A stretch of DNA of 64,000 nt from Acanthosepion lycidas (Eukaryota; Mollusca; Cephalopoda; Sepiida; Sepiidae): positions 20,030,827-20,094,826 of the forward strand of contig OZ010577.1 in assembly GCA_963932145.1 (NCBI GenBank), in the 5' to 3' direction. Positions 43,261-54,564 of the stretch are shown in pieces. Position 1 is the first letter of the stretch. Every line of letters begins with the position of its first letter. The notes under the pieces are model-generated. The model did no database searches. It saw only the letters and a list, made by a program, of their open reading frames with translations, and had not been told where the DNA came from. A program made the translations under genes and the position numbers.

Positions 43261-44400
43261 TTTGTTTTAGGAGAGAAAAACTATTTGTGCATAAAGAATA
43301 AAAGTTTACAACTTCATAAGTTGTATACATTGGTGTGTGGAGAATAAAACATTTACAACAAGCAAAAATATAAGAAAATACATACATATAATCTAAAATT
43401 TGTTTTTCATGAATTACAATTTTTCTTTTGTGAATATTTTTTGTATTTATGTTAAAAACAGGATTGAACACATCCCACTACTACATCTTTCATAAAATCT
43501 GAGTTTCTGTATAATATTCTATTTTATTAGCTTATGATTAAACTTATTGGTTTTAAAGCACAGAATTTCAATTCCCCAAAATGGTCTTAATAAGCACCAC
43601 TGACTGAATAATAGAAACAGAATTCATGTACTCCAGCCCAGTGATCTATTGTATATCAAGTACATCAAAAGATTATTTTTCAAAAGGTAGCAATTACCTG
43701 TGAGCTGAAAAGAAATTAAGGGAAAAAATATTTTCGTATCAAAAATCTTCAGTTTATTTTTATGATCTTTGGCTTGTGAAAATATTGTACACCTGTATAA
43801 GGTTTACATAACTGAAAAAAAATTCAAGTTGCAGCTAATAATTTAATTTTCAAACCGTTGCTTCTTTAATGGTCTAATTACTAGTAACATAAGATATTGG
43901 GTCTTCAAGAGAGCCACTTGAGGATCAACAGCTGTATATTTCTATTCTAAATTATTTATGGTAATATCTTTGCTCTATTCTCTGCGTGGATATATTTCCT
44001 TCTTTTCATAATAGCAAATGGATGAGGGTACAGCTGCACACTTCTCGTTGTCATTCAGGAGTTGGAAGATAAGGGAAAACTATAGGAAGTGTCTGCATGA
44101 GAAATAAAGATACTTATCAGGTTGTCTCTTGTCATAGAAAACATAAGAGTGCTTATCACAGCATGATTACTGATTTTACTTAGAGCAGTTCACATACATT
44201 AAGAAACATTAAAAGCAGACCCCATTAATGTTACACAATTTTGAATTAAGTTGTACTTGAAGTCATTTATTAAAATCAAAAAATCTAATGGAAGTGTTGT
44301 TTTCATTCATGAACGAATCTATTTTCATTTACACTATTTACATATGGACTATTGTCTCCATCTTTGTTGTGGTTATCAGTCATTGTGCCTTCCAGCCTTT
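43261..44400. other. spacer, no feature recognised
   Basis: No gene or mobile element could be supported by reading either strand. Confidence 0.4.
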
Positions 44401-44405
44401 ATCAA

Positions 44406-44735
44406 GTGTATGTCAATCCAGGTAAGCTACAAGGAATTCCGAACTGAGCCCTTTATTTAATATATGGGACAATAGACTAGTGGATTAAAGCATTGGTTCA
44501 TAAATCTGGTTATATAGGTGATTTAGTGAGTTCAATCCCTGGGCTGGGAAGTGTATACTTGAACTCAGTGGAAATAGGATGAGCAATAACTGAGCAGTAC
44601 TAAAAATAAGAACTAGATGAAATATCCCTAGATATGGGTGGTGAAATGAGAACAGTCTACTTCTGTAAATTAAATAAAGGGTTTAGTTCAGAACTCCCTG
44701 TAGGTTACCCAGATTAATGGACATGTAATGAAAGC
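44406..44735. repeat. SINE-like unit enclosed by inverted arms
   Basis: Left arm 44407-44460 (ATGTCAATCCAGGTAAGCTA to CCCTTTATTTAA) and right arm 44677-44730 (TTAAATAAAGGGTTTAGTT to GGTTACCCAGATTAATGG) are inverted copies with about 80% identity by eye. Between them, 44461-44676 holds a tRNA-like plus-strand segment (ACTAGTGGATTAAAGC A-box-like; GTGAGTTCAATCCCTG B-box-like, 44527-44542). A tail follows that is repeated at 34401. It may be a foldback transposon carrying a Pol III-type unit. Confidence 0.8.
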
Positions 44736-45155
44736 TGGAGAGAACAATAGACAAAACATTGTGATAATAACAACAAAGATGAAGACAAAATTCTGCAGAT
44801 AAATAATGAAAATAACATTTCATCCTAGAAATTCAGACAGAAATCATTTTTATTCATAAAATACTTCTCTTTCAAGAAAGCCTATGATATTCTTTATAAA
44901 TATATGACATATCAGTTTTTAAATCTGAGAAAAATAAATAATTTATATTAAAACTTACCCTATAAACAAAATCTACACAAAATTATAAACTAGAAGATTG
45001 CAATTAAGACAAAAGAAAACTATGTTATTCATTGTAATGTTATCCACATTCTTTTACTCCTGTGAATAGCTACATTTTAATGACTGAGTGACAGTGTTTT
45101 CAATTAAGGTATCTCACCATGGAGCAAGAGATGGTAATCTGTGAGGGTACATTGA
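44736..45155. other. AT-rich spacer
   Basis: No feature recognised. Confidence 0.4.
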
Positions 45156-45159
45156 AATA

Positions 45160-45345
45160 TTCATAGGCTGATTATTAAGAATCTGGAGCTGTGGAATTTT
45201 GCATGCATTAATTTCAACTCTTCCTATTAATAACTGCATTGTTTCTTTCTAGGTACAAGAGTAAGCTAAAAGGTTCACAGGCTGACTATGATAGAATAAT
45301 GTTAAAGCTTTGAAATCTTGCATGCATTAATTTCATCCTCCTCCT
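45160..45345 (+). repeat. tandem copies of mariner terminal-repeat unit
   Basis: Two copies of a roughly 110-bp unit are marked by ATAGGCTGA/CAGGCTGACTATGA, CTTGCATGCATTAATTTCA, TATTAATAACTGCATTG and TTTCTTTCTAGGTA. The second is cut at about 45335 by a LINE fragment and resumes near 45915. The same unit forms the long inverted ends of the mariner at 45966-47070. Confidence 0.8.
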
Positions 45346-45905
45346 CCTGACTTTTGTAATCATAAGTGGATCCGAATGCAAAAGCCATAGTGAATCTCCT
45401 CCACAATGGTCTATCAATGGCAGCCATCAACAATTCTGGTATAGGCATACTTGTCCATTGTTTGACATTGTCCAACCAGTTTTTGTGTTGATGTCCTTGC
45501 CTACATCCACCTTCAACAGTGCCTTGCATGATGGTCTTGCACAGGCTGTCCAAATCAAATCATTTTTCCCATTTTACAGTAGTGAGAAGAGGTTCCTGGT
45601 GGCCTACAAAACTTTCAACCCTTTTCCACACAAACTAATTGGTTTTATGTTTCCAACAGAAGATGTCAAAGAGATTTTACATGCATTTGTTCTCAAATGC
45701 TTAGATACTTCTCTCTGTTTCTGCCAACAGTGTTCATATTTCACATCCATATCGAAGAATGGAGACTACCAGTGATTTGTACAGTCTGTACTTTGAAAGC
45801 TGATTTTGCTCCTCCACATTCTTGCCAATTTGATCATCGCTGCCATGTACAAATTTCGGTGTTGCAGGTACCAGCTTTAGAAAAGATTGCTACCTGCAAC
45901 TTGGA
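45302..45905 (-). mobile_element. LINE C-terminal fragment nested in repeat unit
   Basis: The minus-strand frame 45553-45302 reads DSLCKTIMQGTVEGGCRQGHQHKNWLDNVKQWTSMPIPELL, the GGRRRGRQRxxWxDNxKxWT-type C-terminal tail of a LINE RT protein. Upstream, in reverse from about 45860, blocks like LR-YGCE, KHLRTNACKI and GPQEPLL can be seen in other frames. The fragment splits one repeat unit, so it inserted after the repeat was in place. Confidence 0.82.
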
Positions 45906-45965
45906 AATTTTAACTCATCTTAATTACTGCATTGTTTCTTTCCAGGTAGAGGGATGGGCTGAAAA

Positions 45966-47070
45966 CTTCACAGGCTGACTATGAAGGAGTGATACTAGAG
46001 TTGTGTAATCTTGCATGCATTAATTTTGACTCTCTTATTAATAAATGCATTGTTTATTTCCAGGTAACTGACATTTGACTGTTCAAAGAATACTGTTCAT
46101 ATTGCTGGTCAAAAAAGTTATGAACAGCAGATATGTTGTCATCAACTGCAGAGATGTCATTATCACTGCAATATTGGTTTCCAGCCAAGTGGTTTTCATG
46201 TTTAGGAACAGATGATAGTAAAATCTGGAGAATAAGAAGGGTGATCAACCAGTTCAAAGCCACAATCACACACAACCATCATTAAAACCAAGGACTTGTG
46301 TGCTGGAGCATTGTCCTAATGAAACAAGACCCCTTTCTTCAGTTTGATAGCCTTTCATAACTGCCTCAGCAAGTTGGCATAGTACTATTCATTAATGGTG
46401 TGACTCTTTTGAAGATAGTCAATAAACACAATGTCTTTTGCATCCCCAAAAAACTGAGGCCATCACCTTCCCTGCAGATAAAATGTCTTTGGCCTTCTTT
46501 GGAACAGGTGAGGAGGGGTGTTTCCATTGCATGGATTGTGTCTCTGTCTCTAGCTTAAAGTGACGAACCCAACATTCATCTTGGGTTAGGAAATGTTTAA
46601 CCCACTGGGCAGAAATTTTTGTCATGTCAAGTTCATTGTGCATAATATTTTCAACTCTCACAGGCTATGCTAATAGCATTGGCTATTTGATTTATAGTCA
46701 ATCACCTGTCATCCATCACCATGTGATGAGCCAGTTGCAGGATGTCTGGACCCTAGGTCATCTTCAAGACTCACTTCCTAAATTCAGCTGCTCACTTTTT
46801 CACTGGACTCTCAACCACTAATGTAGCAACCATGTCAGCATGAATGTCCTTGGGGACTAAACCCTTTTCCTGCAGGTACTTGATAATACCACGATTCCAA
46901 ATTTTGTCGATTTTCAAGAGAAGTCATTACTAGTTACTTTTGAAGTGTTCTTTGAACAGTCAGATGTCAGTTTATCTGGAAGGAAATGATGCAGTTATTA
47001 ATAAGTGTTGAAATTAATGCATGAAAGATTTTGCAGTTCTAGTGTCATTCCTTCATAGTCATAGTGCTTG
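45966..47070 (-). mobile_element. mariner-like element with about 110-bp inverted ends
   Basis: The left end (45966-46085) and right end (46955-47070, inverted) share CTATGAAGGAATGAYACTAGA, GCATGCATTAATTT, TATTAATAA-TGCAT, TTTCCTTCCAG-like, and TGACATCTGACTGTTCAAAG words in order. Between them lies a mariner transposase pseudogene. These ends are far longer than the roughly 30-bp repeats usual for mariner, and extra copies lie outside at 45160-45345 and 45915-45955. It interrupts the integrase region of the minus-strand Gypsy remnant that begins at about 47071. Confidence 0.82.
46055..46930 (-). pseudogene. mariner transposase pseudogene
   Basis: The open piece 46661-46419 reads HNELDMTKISAQWVKHFLTQDECWVRHF, then KLETETQSMQWKHPSSPVPKKAKD and SAGKVMASVFWG. 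This is the first catalytic Asp block (DECWV for the usual DETWV) and the following conserved region. Further along the minus strand, near 46305-46340, the second catalytic block is read as a stop codon followed by DNAPAHK, so the Gln before the catalytic Asp is a nonsense mutation. PPYSPDLA-like text is not clear. An enzyme of DD34D type is inferred; it is inactive. Confidence 0.9.
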
Positions 47071-48260
47071 TATAACCATTGTAGAGGATATATCAGGGCA
47101 GGGTATTGCAAAAGGAAACTGCGAATATTTGTCAATTATTGTCGGCATATTAATTGTTAGGAATTTTTGATGGAAGTAGTCCTTTAAAATCCAATGTAAT
47201 TCTTTCATAGAGTTGTGTGGCTTTTATGACCTTGCTGGTGTTAAGATGGTAAAACCTAGGTTTATTTTCAGCACAATCTTATATGATTTGGTAATTTCTT
47301 TCACATCCTCTTATGATTAGAGAAGGTTTTTGATTTTCATCATGTGGCCCATGTGTGTAACACTTGGGTGTCACAACACTCTATGTAGTTTCTTTAACTC
47401 TTCTTTGCAAGCAGCCAAGTTAAATACATGAGAGAGGGTATCCACAGCTGTGTTTTCTTTACTGGAGTGGTACGTTACATCGGACGAGTAACATGAAAAT
47501 AGGTGAAGAGGTTTCTTTCTGTATTGTAATTTTTAGCATTTTGTTCTGCTAAATTTAGTACTCTTGACTGATCATAGGCCTGCTGTAATGTTTTTGAATA
47601 TTCTTTGTCAGACATCCATGGACCGTAACCCATTTATAAAGGCATCCTGTATCAATTTGAATCAATATTTGTTGTAACCTAGGGAAGGTTACTGAATAGA
47701 ATAATCACATGAAGGTTGGTAATGAATGATAATACTTAAGACAAGAACAACACATATAAGATTCGCCAACAACATGTAGAAGAAGTAGTCAACTGCTGGA
47801 AGTGATTCAAGTGAATTTCACAATAAGTTTCCAACTGCAGACAAACATAGAATATTTACTACTGTATTTATGTGAATGGAGACATACCCATTATCGTCTG
47901 TAGGTATGCTACAACAATATTGTTCCACTGATACCAAAGAAAATGAACAGTCCTTACTTAGTTTTATCAAAGCTTGATAAAATCCATCAATAGAATCTAA
48001 GAGTAGTTGCTGCCTTGCAGCCAGTAAATGTCTAGTGACCATTTCATTTTTCTTTTTAATGTAGATCTTGTCCACTATTGTTAAAGCCTCTTTCTAAGAA
48101 GATGTGTTCATGAAATACTCATAGACTTGTGCTGAAACATATTTGGTGAGATAGTGTAGCTTATTAAAACTTTGTTCACAGTCCGTACTCAAGAAGTTCA
48201 TGAAAGTTACTCTCCAGTGATAATATTCCAGTTCAGCATCAGATGCTTTGGGGGTCAATA
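47071..48260 (-). mobile_element. Ty3/Gypsy remnant, gag joined to RNase H/integrase
   Basis: Running on the minus strand from 48260: a gag region with KIYIKKKNEMVTRHLLAARQQ (48070-48008) and FYQALIKLSKDCSF continues to about 47560 with an FINGLRS-like block. At about 47500 the text changes to a VTYHSSKENTAVDTLS block (end of RNase H, 47480-47430). An integrase zinc-finger region with HRVLCHPSVTHMGH follows (47400-47350), then IIDKYSQFPFAIPCPD (about 47145-47095). Protease and nearly all RT are missing, so it is an internal-deletion derivative. The end is cut by the mariner at 47070. Confidence 0.85.
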
Positions 48261-48289
48261 ATAAGTTTCACTAGACAGAGTAAATTAGA

Positions 48290-48615
48290 CATTTTCAAAA
48301 AGGGTTAACAATGAGAGTTTATTAAATTGAAGTAAAATTGTTCAAGACAATACATATTGCTTATTAGTAAGCTTTAATAAATTTGGTATTTACCCAAGAC
48401 CTCTCCACAAGGCAGGATATGGCACAAGGCCGGTTTTATATTTGGAGCTTTCCAAGCACGTACATTCAGACAAAAATTCCCCATAGACCCTACATATATG
48501 GGTTCAGGTAGCCTCATCTGACTTTTTCTCCACCCGAAAGCAGAGTCCAATCAGCTGATAAACTCTGCATATCAGCAGAGTTCTCCTGAATAGAGAGATG
48601 GATCATATCACAAAC
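48290..48615 (-). mobile_element. 5' LTR of the minus-strand Gypsy remnant
   Basis: It contains GGCACAAGGCCGG, CAAAAATTCCCCATAGACCC, CATATATGGGTTCAGG and CAGAGTCCAATCAGCTGA. These words are shared with the LTRs at 16209, 22610 and 40327. The stretch 48251-48265 between it and gag reads TTGACCCCCAAAG on the minus strand, like a primer-binding site. This places the solo LTRs of the window in the same family as this gag. Exact ends could not be set. Confidence 0.7.
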
Positions 48616-49055
48616 TGCAGATTAAAAAACAGAGAATAACCAACAAAATACAGCCACCATACCAAAATATTAACCATCCTGATTTTAGATCACCTGACAC
48701 CTTATGGTCATCAAAGAGAAATTTTTGAAAAAAAAAAAAAAATGGCAGTGTTATGATTAGCAAATAAAATATTTCTGATAAACCTTAAGACAAATGAATG
48801 CCTTAATGCTGATGACTTTAGAAGAGAACTGACAGAGAGAACCAGTCTATTTTACTGGCTATGAAAAAATCCCAGCATGCATTTGTGTGCTTCTGCCTAT
48901 AAATTGCGGAGAGGCAAGTGTTTTGTAGTCATTCTTGATAATTATTATTATTATTATATATCGATATAAAACTCTTCTTCAATAGGAAAAAAATAACCAA
49001 ATATATTTCTTGGTAAATTTTGAGTTAATTTGTCTATTTATTACCAGACTCCATG
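48616..49055. other. spacer, no feature recognised
   Basis: No gene or element supported. Confidence 0.4.
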
Positions 49056-49232
49056 CAGTGCCAGATTTAGGACAAATGAAGCCCTGAAGTACTAAAGTTA
49101 TGAGGCCCCTTACTTGGGTCCTAAAGGAGGTAGGCCCAGAATGCCTACATAGGCATAGAAGAAAGATGGGGCCCCCCGGTCAATGGGCCCTGTGTTTAAG
49201 CACACTTAAGCACAATGGTAAATCTGGCACTG
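49056..49232. mobile_element. hAT-like MITE, 177 bp
   Basis: Ends CAGTGCCAGATTTA and TAAATCTGGCACTG are perfect 14-bp inverted repeats. The CAGTG start is typical of hAT elements. Flanks CTCCATG (49049-49055) and ATCCATG (49233-49239) match at 6 of 7, consistent with a slightly decayed 8-bp target duplication. The GC-rich interior (GGGGCCCCCCGG) has no coding capacity. Confidence 0.85.
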
Positions 49233-49239
49233 ATCCATG

Positions 49240-50640
49240 TAAACTCTATAGAAAACACAGGCCTTTTTTTTAATAATAAATCAATAGTTAAACTGAAAAC
49301 CATCAGAATTAATCAATTCTAACAGGATTAACAAATCCTACTCATACAGAAACAACACATATACAAATTCAGGTTCAATTCCCAAGACTGCCAGCCTATG
49401 ACATTGACTCACAAATTTTATTTTATGATTGGTTCACAATAAAACTTAGTAAAATATAAATAGGAACTTAGTGCCTTCCCATGGGAACAATTGTGAATAA
49501 GCCAGTCTCATACAATATAATAACTGTAATGAGTTAATTTTACATTAGATGGCAAACTATAAGAGTTAGTTATTAAAGTTAACAATTATACATAGAGGAA
49601 TAAAAACAAAAATCTTTTAACAAATTATGGTGGCAAACCATTCCCATTCCCTTCATGTTTCTTTGGTAAGTTCCACTCAGTTTGCTTCTTCCCCAGAACT
49701 GTTACTTTGTGGGGCAAACTCTTAAGAGGATGCTTCTATAACAACTACAATCTCAGTCTCTTCAAATCCAGGATCAACCAATATATATCCTACATATCCT
49801 CATAATGTACACTTCATAATTCCCCTTTCCTCTACCTTACAACAATCATGCTCATTAACCCTCTAGCTTGAGTGGTTCTTAAGCCTTGTATCATATGAAC
49901 TTGCAGTAAAAAAATAAGTAAAATTAGGTAATAAAATATCTAAGAAGGTGACACATAATGAACAGTCAGTATGCCACTGAATTGTCTTTGAAAATATCTG
50001 GTACTAAATACAAAAACAATGGTTCATATGGTATGTTTGCTTTCTACTGAAATTCAATACATAAAACTCAACAGGTACAGAAACAAAAAAAATTTGGTAA
50101 TGCATCATGGATCTTTTTATTTTTCTGAAAATCTCATTCAGAATTTTCAAATTTATAAAAGGGAGATAACTCGCCTGTTTATTCATGACAATCAGCTGCA
50201 TTTGTTTTAGCAAATATAAAACAGCCAACACAAAATTTGTTAATCTGAGCTGGGTGGAGTGAAAGTAAATTCATACTGTGAATGATATCAAGAGACATTT
50301 CTTTCTCCTTACAAAAAAATCTTTTGTTATGTTTTAGAAATAAACAAACATTCTACCTCCATCTCCTTCTTTCAAGTCTTTCTACATTTATACTGTTCAA
50401 GAAAAATAACTGGATTTAACCAAGAGAAACTTATTAAAGCACTGAGTTTTAAAAACAATGCAGTCTACAAATATTGAATTTCAGATAGCTTTGAAAATAC
50501 CTTTAAGCTGTACTCTCATTCTAAAGCTAGTTTATGGCTTGACTTTGAGACATTTTAAGCCCTTATTCCTCCATGATGAAGAGGAAATATTTTCCCATTG
50601 TCTTTTTCATGGTTTAATATTTAGTCTTCTTTCTCATAGA
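49240..50640. other. spacer, no feature recognised
   Basis: No gene or element supported. Opposing frames at 50004-50231 and 50019-50210 are chance openings. Confidence 0.4.
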
Positions 50641-50644
50641 TTGA

Positions 50645-50815
50645 TTGCCAACCAAAGCTAGTGTCCAGTTTACCCTGTTATTTAACCCACAGATGAAAGG
50701 GAAGATAGATTCATGCCTTCCCCAAGGACATTAGTATAGAATGAATATTAAATAAAGCAACTGAAATCTATTTGTCAATTCCATTTTGCGAGTTGATAAA
50801 TGCTATGCCATCCTG
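50645..50815 (-). mobile_element. SINE, shared-core family, diverged copy
   Basis: AACCCACAGATGAAAGGGAAG, TTCATGCCTTCCCCAAGG and ATTAGTATAGAATG follow the order of the core at 29255-29320, in the same orientation. The tRNA-like head would be near 50810 (ATGGCATAGC). Confidence 0.65.
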
Positions 50816-52330
50816 TACTTAACACTAGTCTATGGGATACATTGGTATAAAATAGAACATTGTAGTTAACTGTGATTCTTTGCACTTCCAGCTTAAAGAA
50901 AAAAGTCATGAAAATAAAGAGGCAGAGTTGCCAAACAAAATCTTTAAGATTTTAATGAAGACTATTTTATCTGAACTGATGTAGGAAGGTAAACTGGGCT
51001 ATTTGGCCTTGATGGAGCAACAATTCATGACTGGTCAATGGAAAAGACAAATCTAAATTCAAAACTATGGAGAAGGCAGTGGAAAAACATTCCACCATCT
51101 TTCCCAAGAACAAGCATACCAATACATACATTATAAATATTACAAAAAAAACAAAAACTGTGGAGAGCCATGATCATCTATATTTTTAAAAGTTGTCATT
51201 CCAAAAAAGAGTATCTTATAAAATCTCAGAGTTGTCAGATGATTTAAAGCTTTGTCAACCAGGCAAATGTACTGATTTTTCCATCTATATATCAAGTATA
51301 TTTATAAATTTTTTGCCTGTACTGTTAGTAATGTATTACAGTTATCTTCCTTGCACTGACGATGTCAAGTAGCAGTCTCTTGATTATGATATTGACAGAC
51401 AATTCCCTGGTATTTAGAAAGCTGGAAAGTGAACATATTAACTCAGTGTGAGACCACAGTATAACAATTGGAAAAATATTTAAGGCTAGCATATGAAAAG
51501 TTTCTCATAATAGTAACGACTTAACAAAATACACTGTCATTTTTCATGACATGAGTAAATTAGTTTAAAATAAAAAGTGTTAGTGATACAATGTCAAAGA
51601 GAAGATATAACTTACAATAGACTGCACGATAATGCTTTTATTTGGCATTTTCAAATAGAAATAATCCCAATAGGTTTAAATAATATAAAAGGAAAGACAC
51701 TTTCAAAAACAAGTTAGTAAAAGTAAGGTTACTTGTACTAAAATGATTATCATCCATTACAGTGATGCAGCTTGAAATGAATATAGACCCACATTAGTTA
51801 GGTTTCATAGAGGTTTTTTTTCAGTTAAATTATCAATCAGAACAACTGTATTAGTATCAAAAATAGCATTTTATATATATATTAAATTTAAATATTCATG
51901 GAGGCTTATTGGACCCTATTCATAACTTACTTGTTGACAACACAAATATAATAGCATCATCTACTTTCAAAAAGAGGCTAAAAGTAATGGAAGCCTTATT
52001 AATAAGAACAAAAAAAAAACAATACTCAATAATATCAACTATGAACATGGACACAATATCTTGACTGTGTTTTGAAAATAAAAAAAAACACATAAATACA
52101 TACATGCAACAAACTATTTCTTGTTAACAGTTAATATATTTCAACCTTGAAAATGGCTAAATGTATAGCCAAAAGCCCTTGGATAAAAAGAACATTCGGA
52201 CAGTTTTTATATAATTTATCATCTGAAAAAAAACTATTAGATCACATGAGAAATTGTATAAAAAACTAAATCATTCCACCTTGTCTGTCATATTCAATGA
52301 AATGTACGTGAAAGAAGGCTTGCTGCCTAA
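50816..52330. other. spacer with one short repeat fragment
   Basis: The word GTGGAGAGCCATGATCATC at 51161-51179 is the inverse of the end of the LINE tail family. Otherwise no feature could be supported. Confidence 0.4.
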
Positions 52331-52332
52331 AT

Positions 52333-52426
<94 letters not shown>
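52331..52426. repeat. compound CA / TA / GATA microsatellite
   Basis: CA run 52332-52347, TA run to about 52384, then ten GATA units to 52426. Confidence 0.97.
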
Positions 52427-52559
52427 GGTTCACCAAGAATTTAAGAACACAACTTTAGCTTTAGCACTTTAGCAGGCCATAAAAAAAAATGTACTAACAT
52501 TATGTTATGTGGTATGTGCCATATTTTAACATTCTCATTTCTCTTTCAGACATATCGAG

Positions 52560-53370
52560 AGCATCAACATGGCAGCTTTCCATCTGAGACACCAAATGAA
52601 AAAAATAGCATGATGTGTTTGTGGCATTACCTACTAAACATAACAACTTGGAGATAGCCAGCTTTTTTGCAAGTGGCTAAATTCAAGGTCAAAGAATGAG
52701 CTGAAAAGCTTTTGTTGAGGATATGTCATCTGCAGTCAAGAGAAAAAAAAAACATTCTAAGTGGCCAGTAGAGAGCCAAGTTCATCCAGTAGCTCTATGA
52801 GGGCTATCACTGAGCAGCTCAATTTCAAGCACTCTGAGTTACTCAGAATAATTTGGCTCTTCTCTGATGAGAAGCTCTTTGAAAAGGATCAGAAGGTAAA
52901 CATCAAGAATGACAAGTGGCTCTGTATAGACCTTATAGAGCTACTCATAATGATTCCCACCAAGGAATAGTTCAGAGTTTGTAAGCAATGAGTGCCATGT
53001 CCTACTGCTCTACTTATTCTTGCAGGACCACTAGGTCAATGCGACCAGCTATATAAAAATGTTGGGCATGATGATTGAGACCTGGATCAAAGTTGTAACT
53101 CAGGAGCACAAATCTACTGCTTCCAAAATAGTCAAAATTATCCAGAAACAGCTGACTGGGAATTTTCATTTATGTTACCCTCATCATATAACCAACTAGC
53201 CCTCCTGAATCACCATGATGAATACATCTAATGCATCAAGAGGGAAACCAACCAGTGACCTCACAATTTTAAGGACTCATTGAAAGCAACCATTGTGAAT
53301 CTGATGGGGGACATGCTTCCAATACCATCCCATTCGCTAAAAATCAACCAAAACTTCTGTAAAATCTTGA
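52560..53370 (+). pseudogene. Tc1/mariner-superfamily transposase pseudogene
   Basis: The frame 52761-52970 includes IIWLFSDEKLFEKDQKVNIKNDKW, the FSDEKxFxxD block with the first catalytic Asp. Later text in other frames reads SGAQIYCFQNS-like, WPSS-like and CIKRETNQ (about 53240-53260), the counterpart of the VERETNxxPHNTKxSLKxAI block that ends such transposases, followed by FKDSLKATIVNL. Numerous stops and lost catalytic residues in the middle. Upstream text from 52560 resembles the DNA-binding half. Terminal repeats were not found. Confidence 0.75.
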
Positions 53371-53639
53371 GCACAGTCCTAAGTTGACATATAGTTGTCC
53401 TTTGGATAGCTGACATTCAGTATAGTAACATAGTAACTTAGGACATTTTAGTATTCATCAACACCTACATTTTCTATAAGATTGTAAAAGAATGAGGTTA
53501 TAACATCCAATACCATGAATTAGGCTGGATATTTGATCCTGAAGGTAAATCAGCAAGGTACCAGTCATTTCAGCAGTTCTAAAAAAACACCTACTATGAA
53601 GATTTTCTCATCAGAGAATATTTGAACAGTTGGCCCATG

Positions 53640-54050
53640 ATTCTTGAACTACTTCAGCATTTTATTTTCTTGCTCCTTTCCAACATCCTGGCTTTTATGA
53701 ATTCTGCGAGGGGGTACCTTCGCATCTTTCTGTATAATTTAAGGTCCAATTTATCATTCATAACTGCTATCATTATTATAGGGTCTACTTTTAGCACTGC
53801 AGCTTATCTTAAGCAGGGATTTTGTTGGATCCATTGCAATTTTGGTCTTGTGGATGTTAATGGAGTTCTAATTCCATTTGTTGAATAACCACTGACTGGC
53901 TTCTGCATTAAATTCCTCATGTTTATAGTCTTCTTGGCATTGTACACATCTATGATGGAGATGCTTTTAAGGTCAATCTGTGGATGAAATAAGTTTGACA
54001 CTTCTTGTGCATTGTCCTTCTGTGAAGTCATTTTCCATAATATTACTAAA
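53640..54050 (-). pseudogene. unrecognised conserved-looking protein remnant
   Basis: A single minus-strand frame runs from about 54050 to 53645 with only one internal stop (53804-53806). Before the stop: NLFHPQIDLKSI, DVYNAKKTINMRNLMQ and WIQQNPCLR. After it, in the same frame: AAVLKVDPIIMIAVMNDKLDLKLYRK and RRYPLAEFIKARM. Residue composition is that of a normal soluble basic protein, unlike the Ile/Phe/Leu frames elsewhere. I cannot name the family. It might be a retrocopy of a host gene, a cellular exon, or an accessory ORF of a transposon. The single stop suggests recent decay or a sequencing difference. Confidence 0.5.
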
Positions 54051-54129
54051 ATTAAGTGTGTATTAACAGCTGCCAGTATGCTCTTTATTCTGCATTTGGT
54101 TTCATATCATTTGGTCAAGGATAAAAATT

Positions 54130-54265
54130 ATCTCATGTCTTCTTAGTTCCTGTTTTGTTGTTCTCACTCCTTAATATTTTTTATATTCTTTCACACGAGT
54201 AACCACTTACATCTTAGTAGCTTTTATGCCTTGCTTAGGGTGAATTGATTAAAAAATTGTACATA
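54130..54265 (+). mobile_element. Jockey/CR1-like LINE 3' UTR
   Basis: CTTCTTAGTTCCTGTTTTGTTG, TCACTCCTTAATATTTTTTAT and GCCTTGCTTAGGGTGAATTGATTAAAAAA match the region after the coding end at 2250-2360 and the inverted 3' ends elsewhere. Only about 130 bp are present. Confidence 0.75.
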
Positions 54266-54564
54266 TATATTGACATATTTCTTTTAAATATAACAGAAAA
54301 GTTACTACATTTTGATGTTTGAGAAAAAACTCAGGTATAATAAAAGCATTTTGATTGCAAAAATAAAAACCTTTCCTAGTTTTTATTTTTGCAATCTAAA
54401 TAATTTTGTTGCAAAATAACAGGGTTACTCAATTTTATGATACACACGTCATCATGAAGAACAAAAAAACTCCAGTCCAGAGTGAATGAGAGAGGAAAGC
54501 TTACTTAATTGGGGTTCAACAAATCTATTTTCTAAATTAGCCATCATTAATGTGCTATGTCCCA

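Noticed and set aside
46424-46661. Intact mariner transposase gene
   Set aside because: Only 80 codons are open; a stop codon replaces the Gln before the second catalytic Asp and the 5' part is frameshifted.
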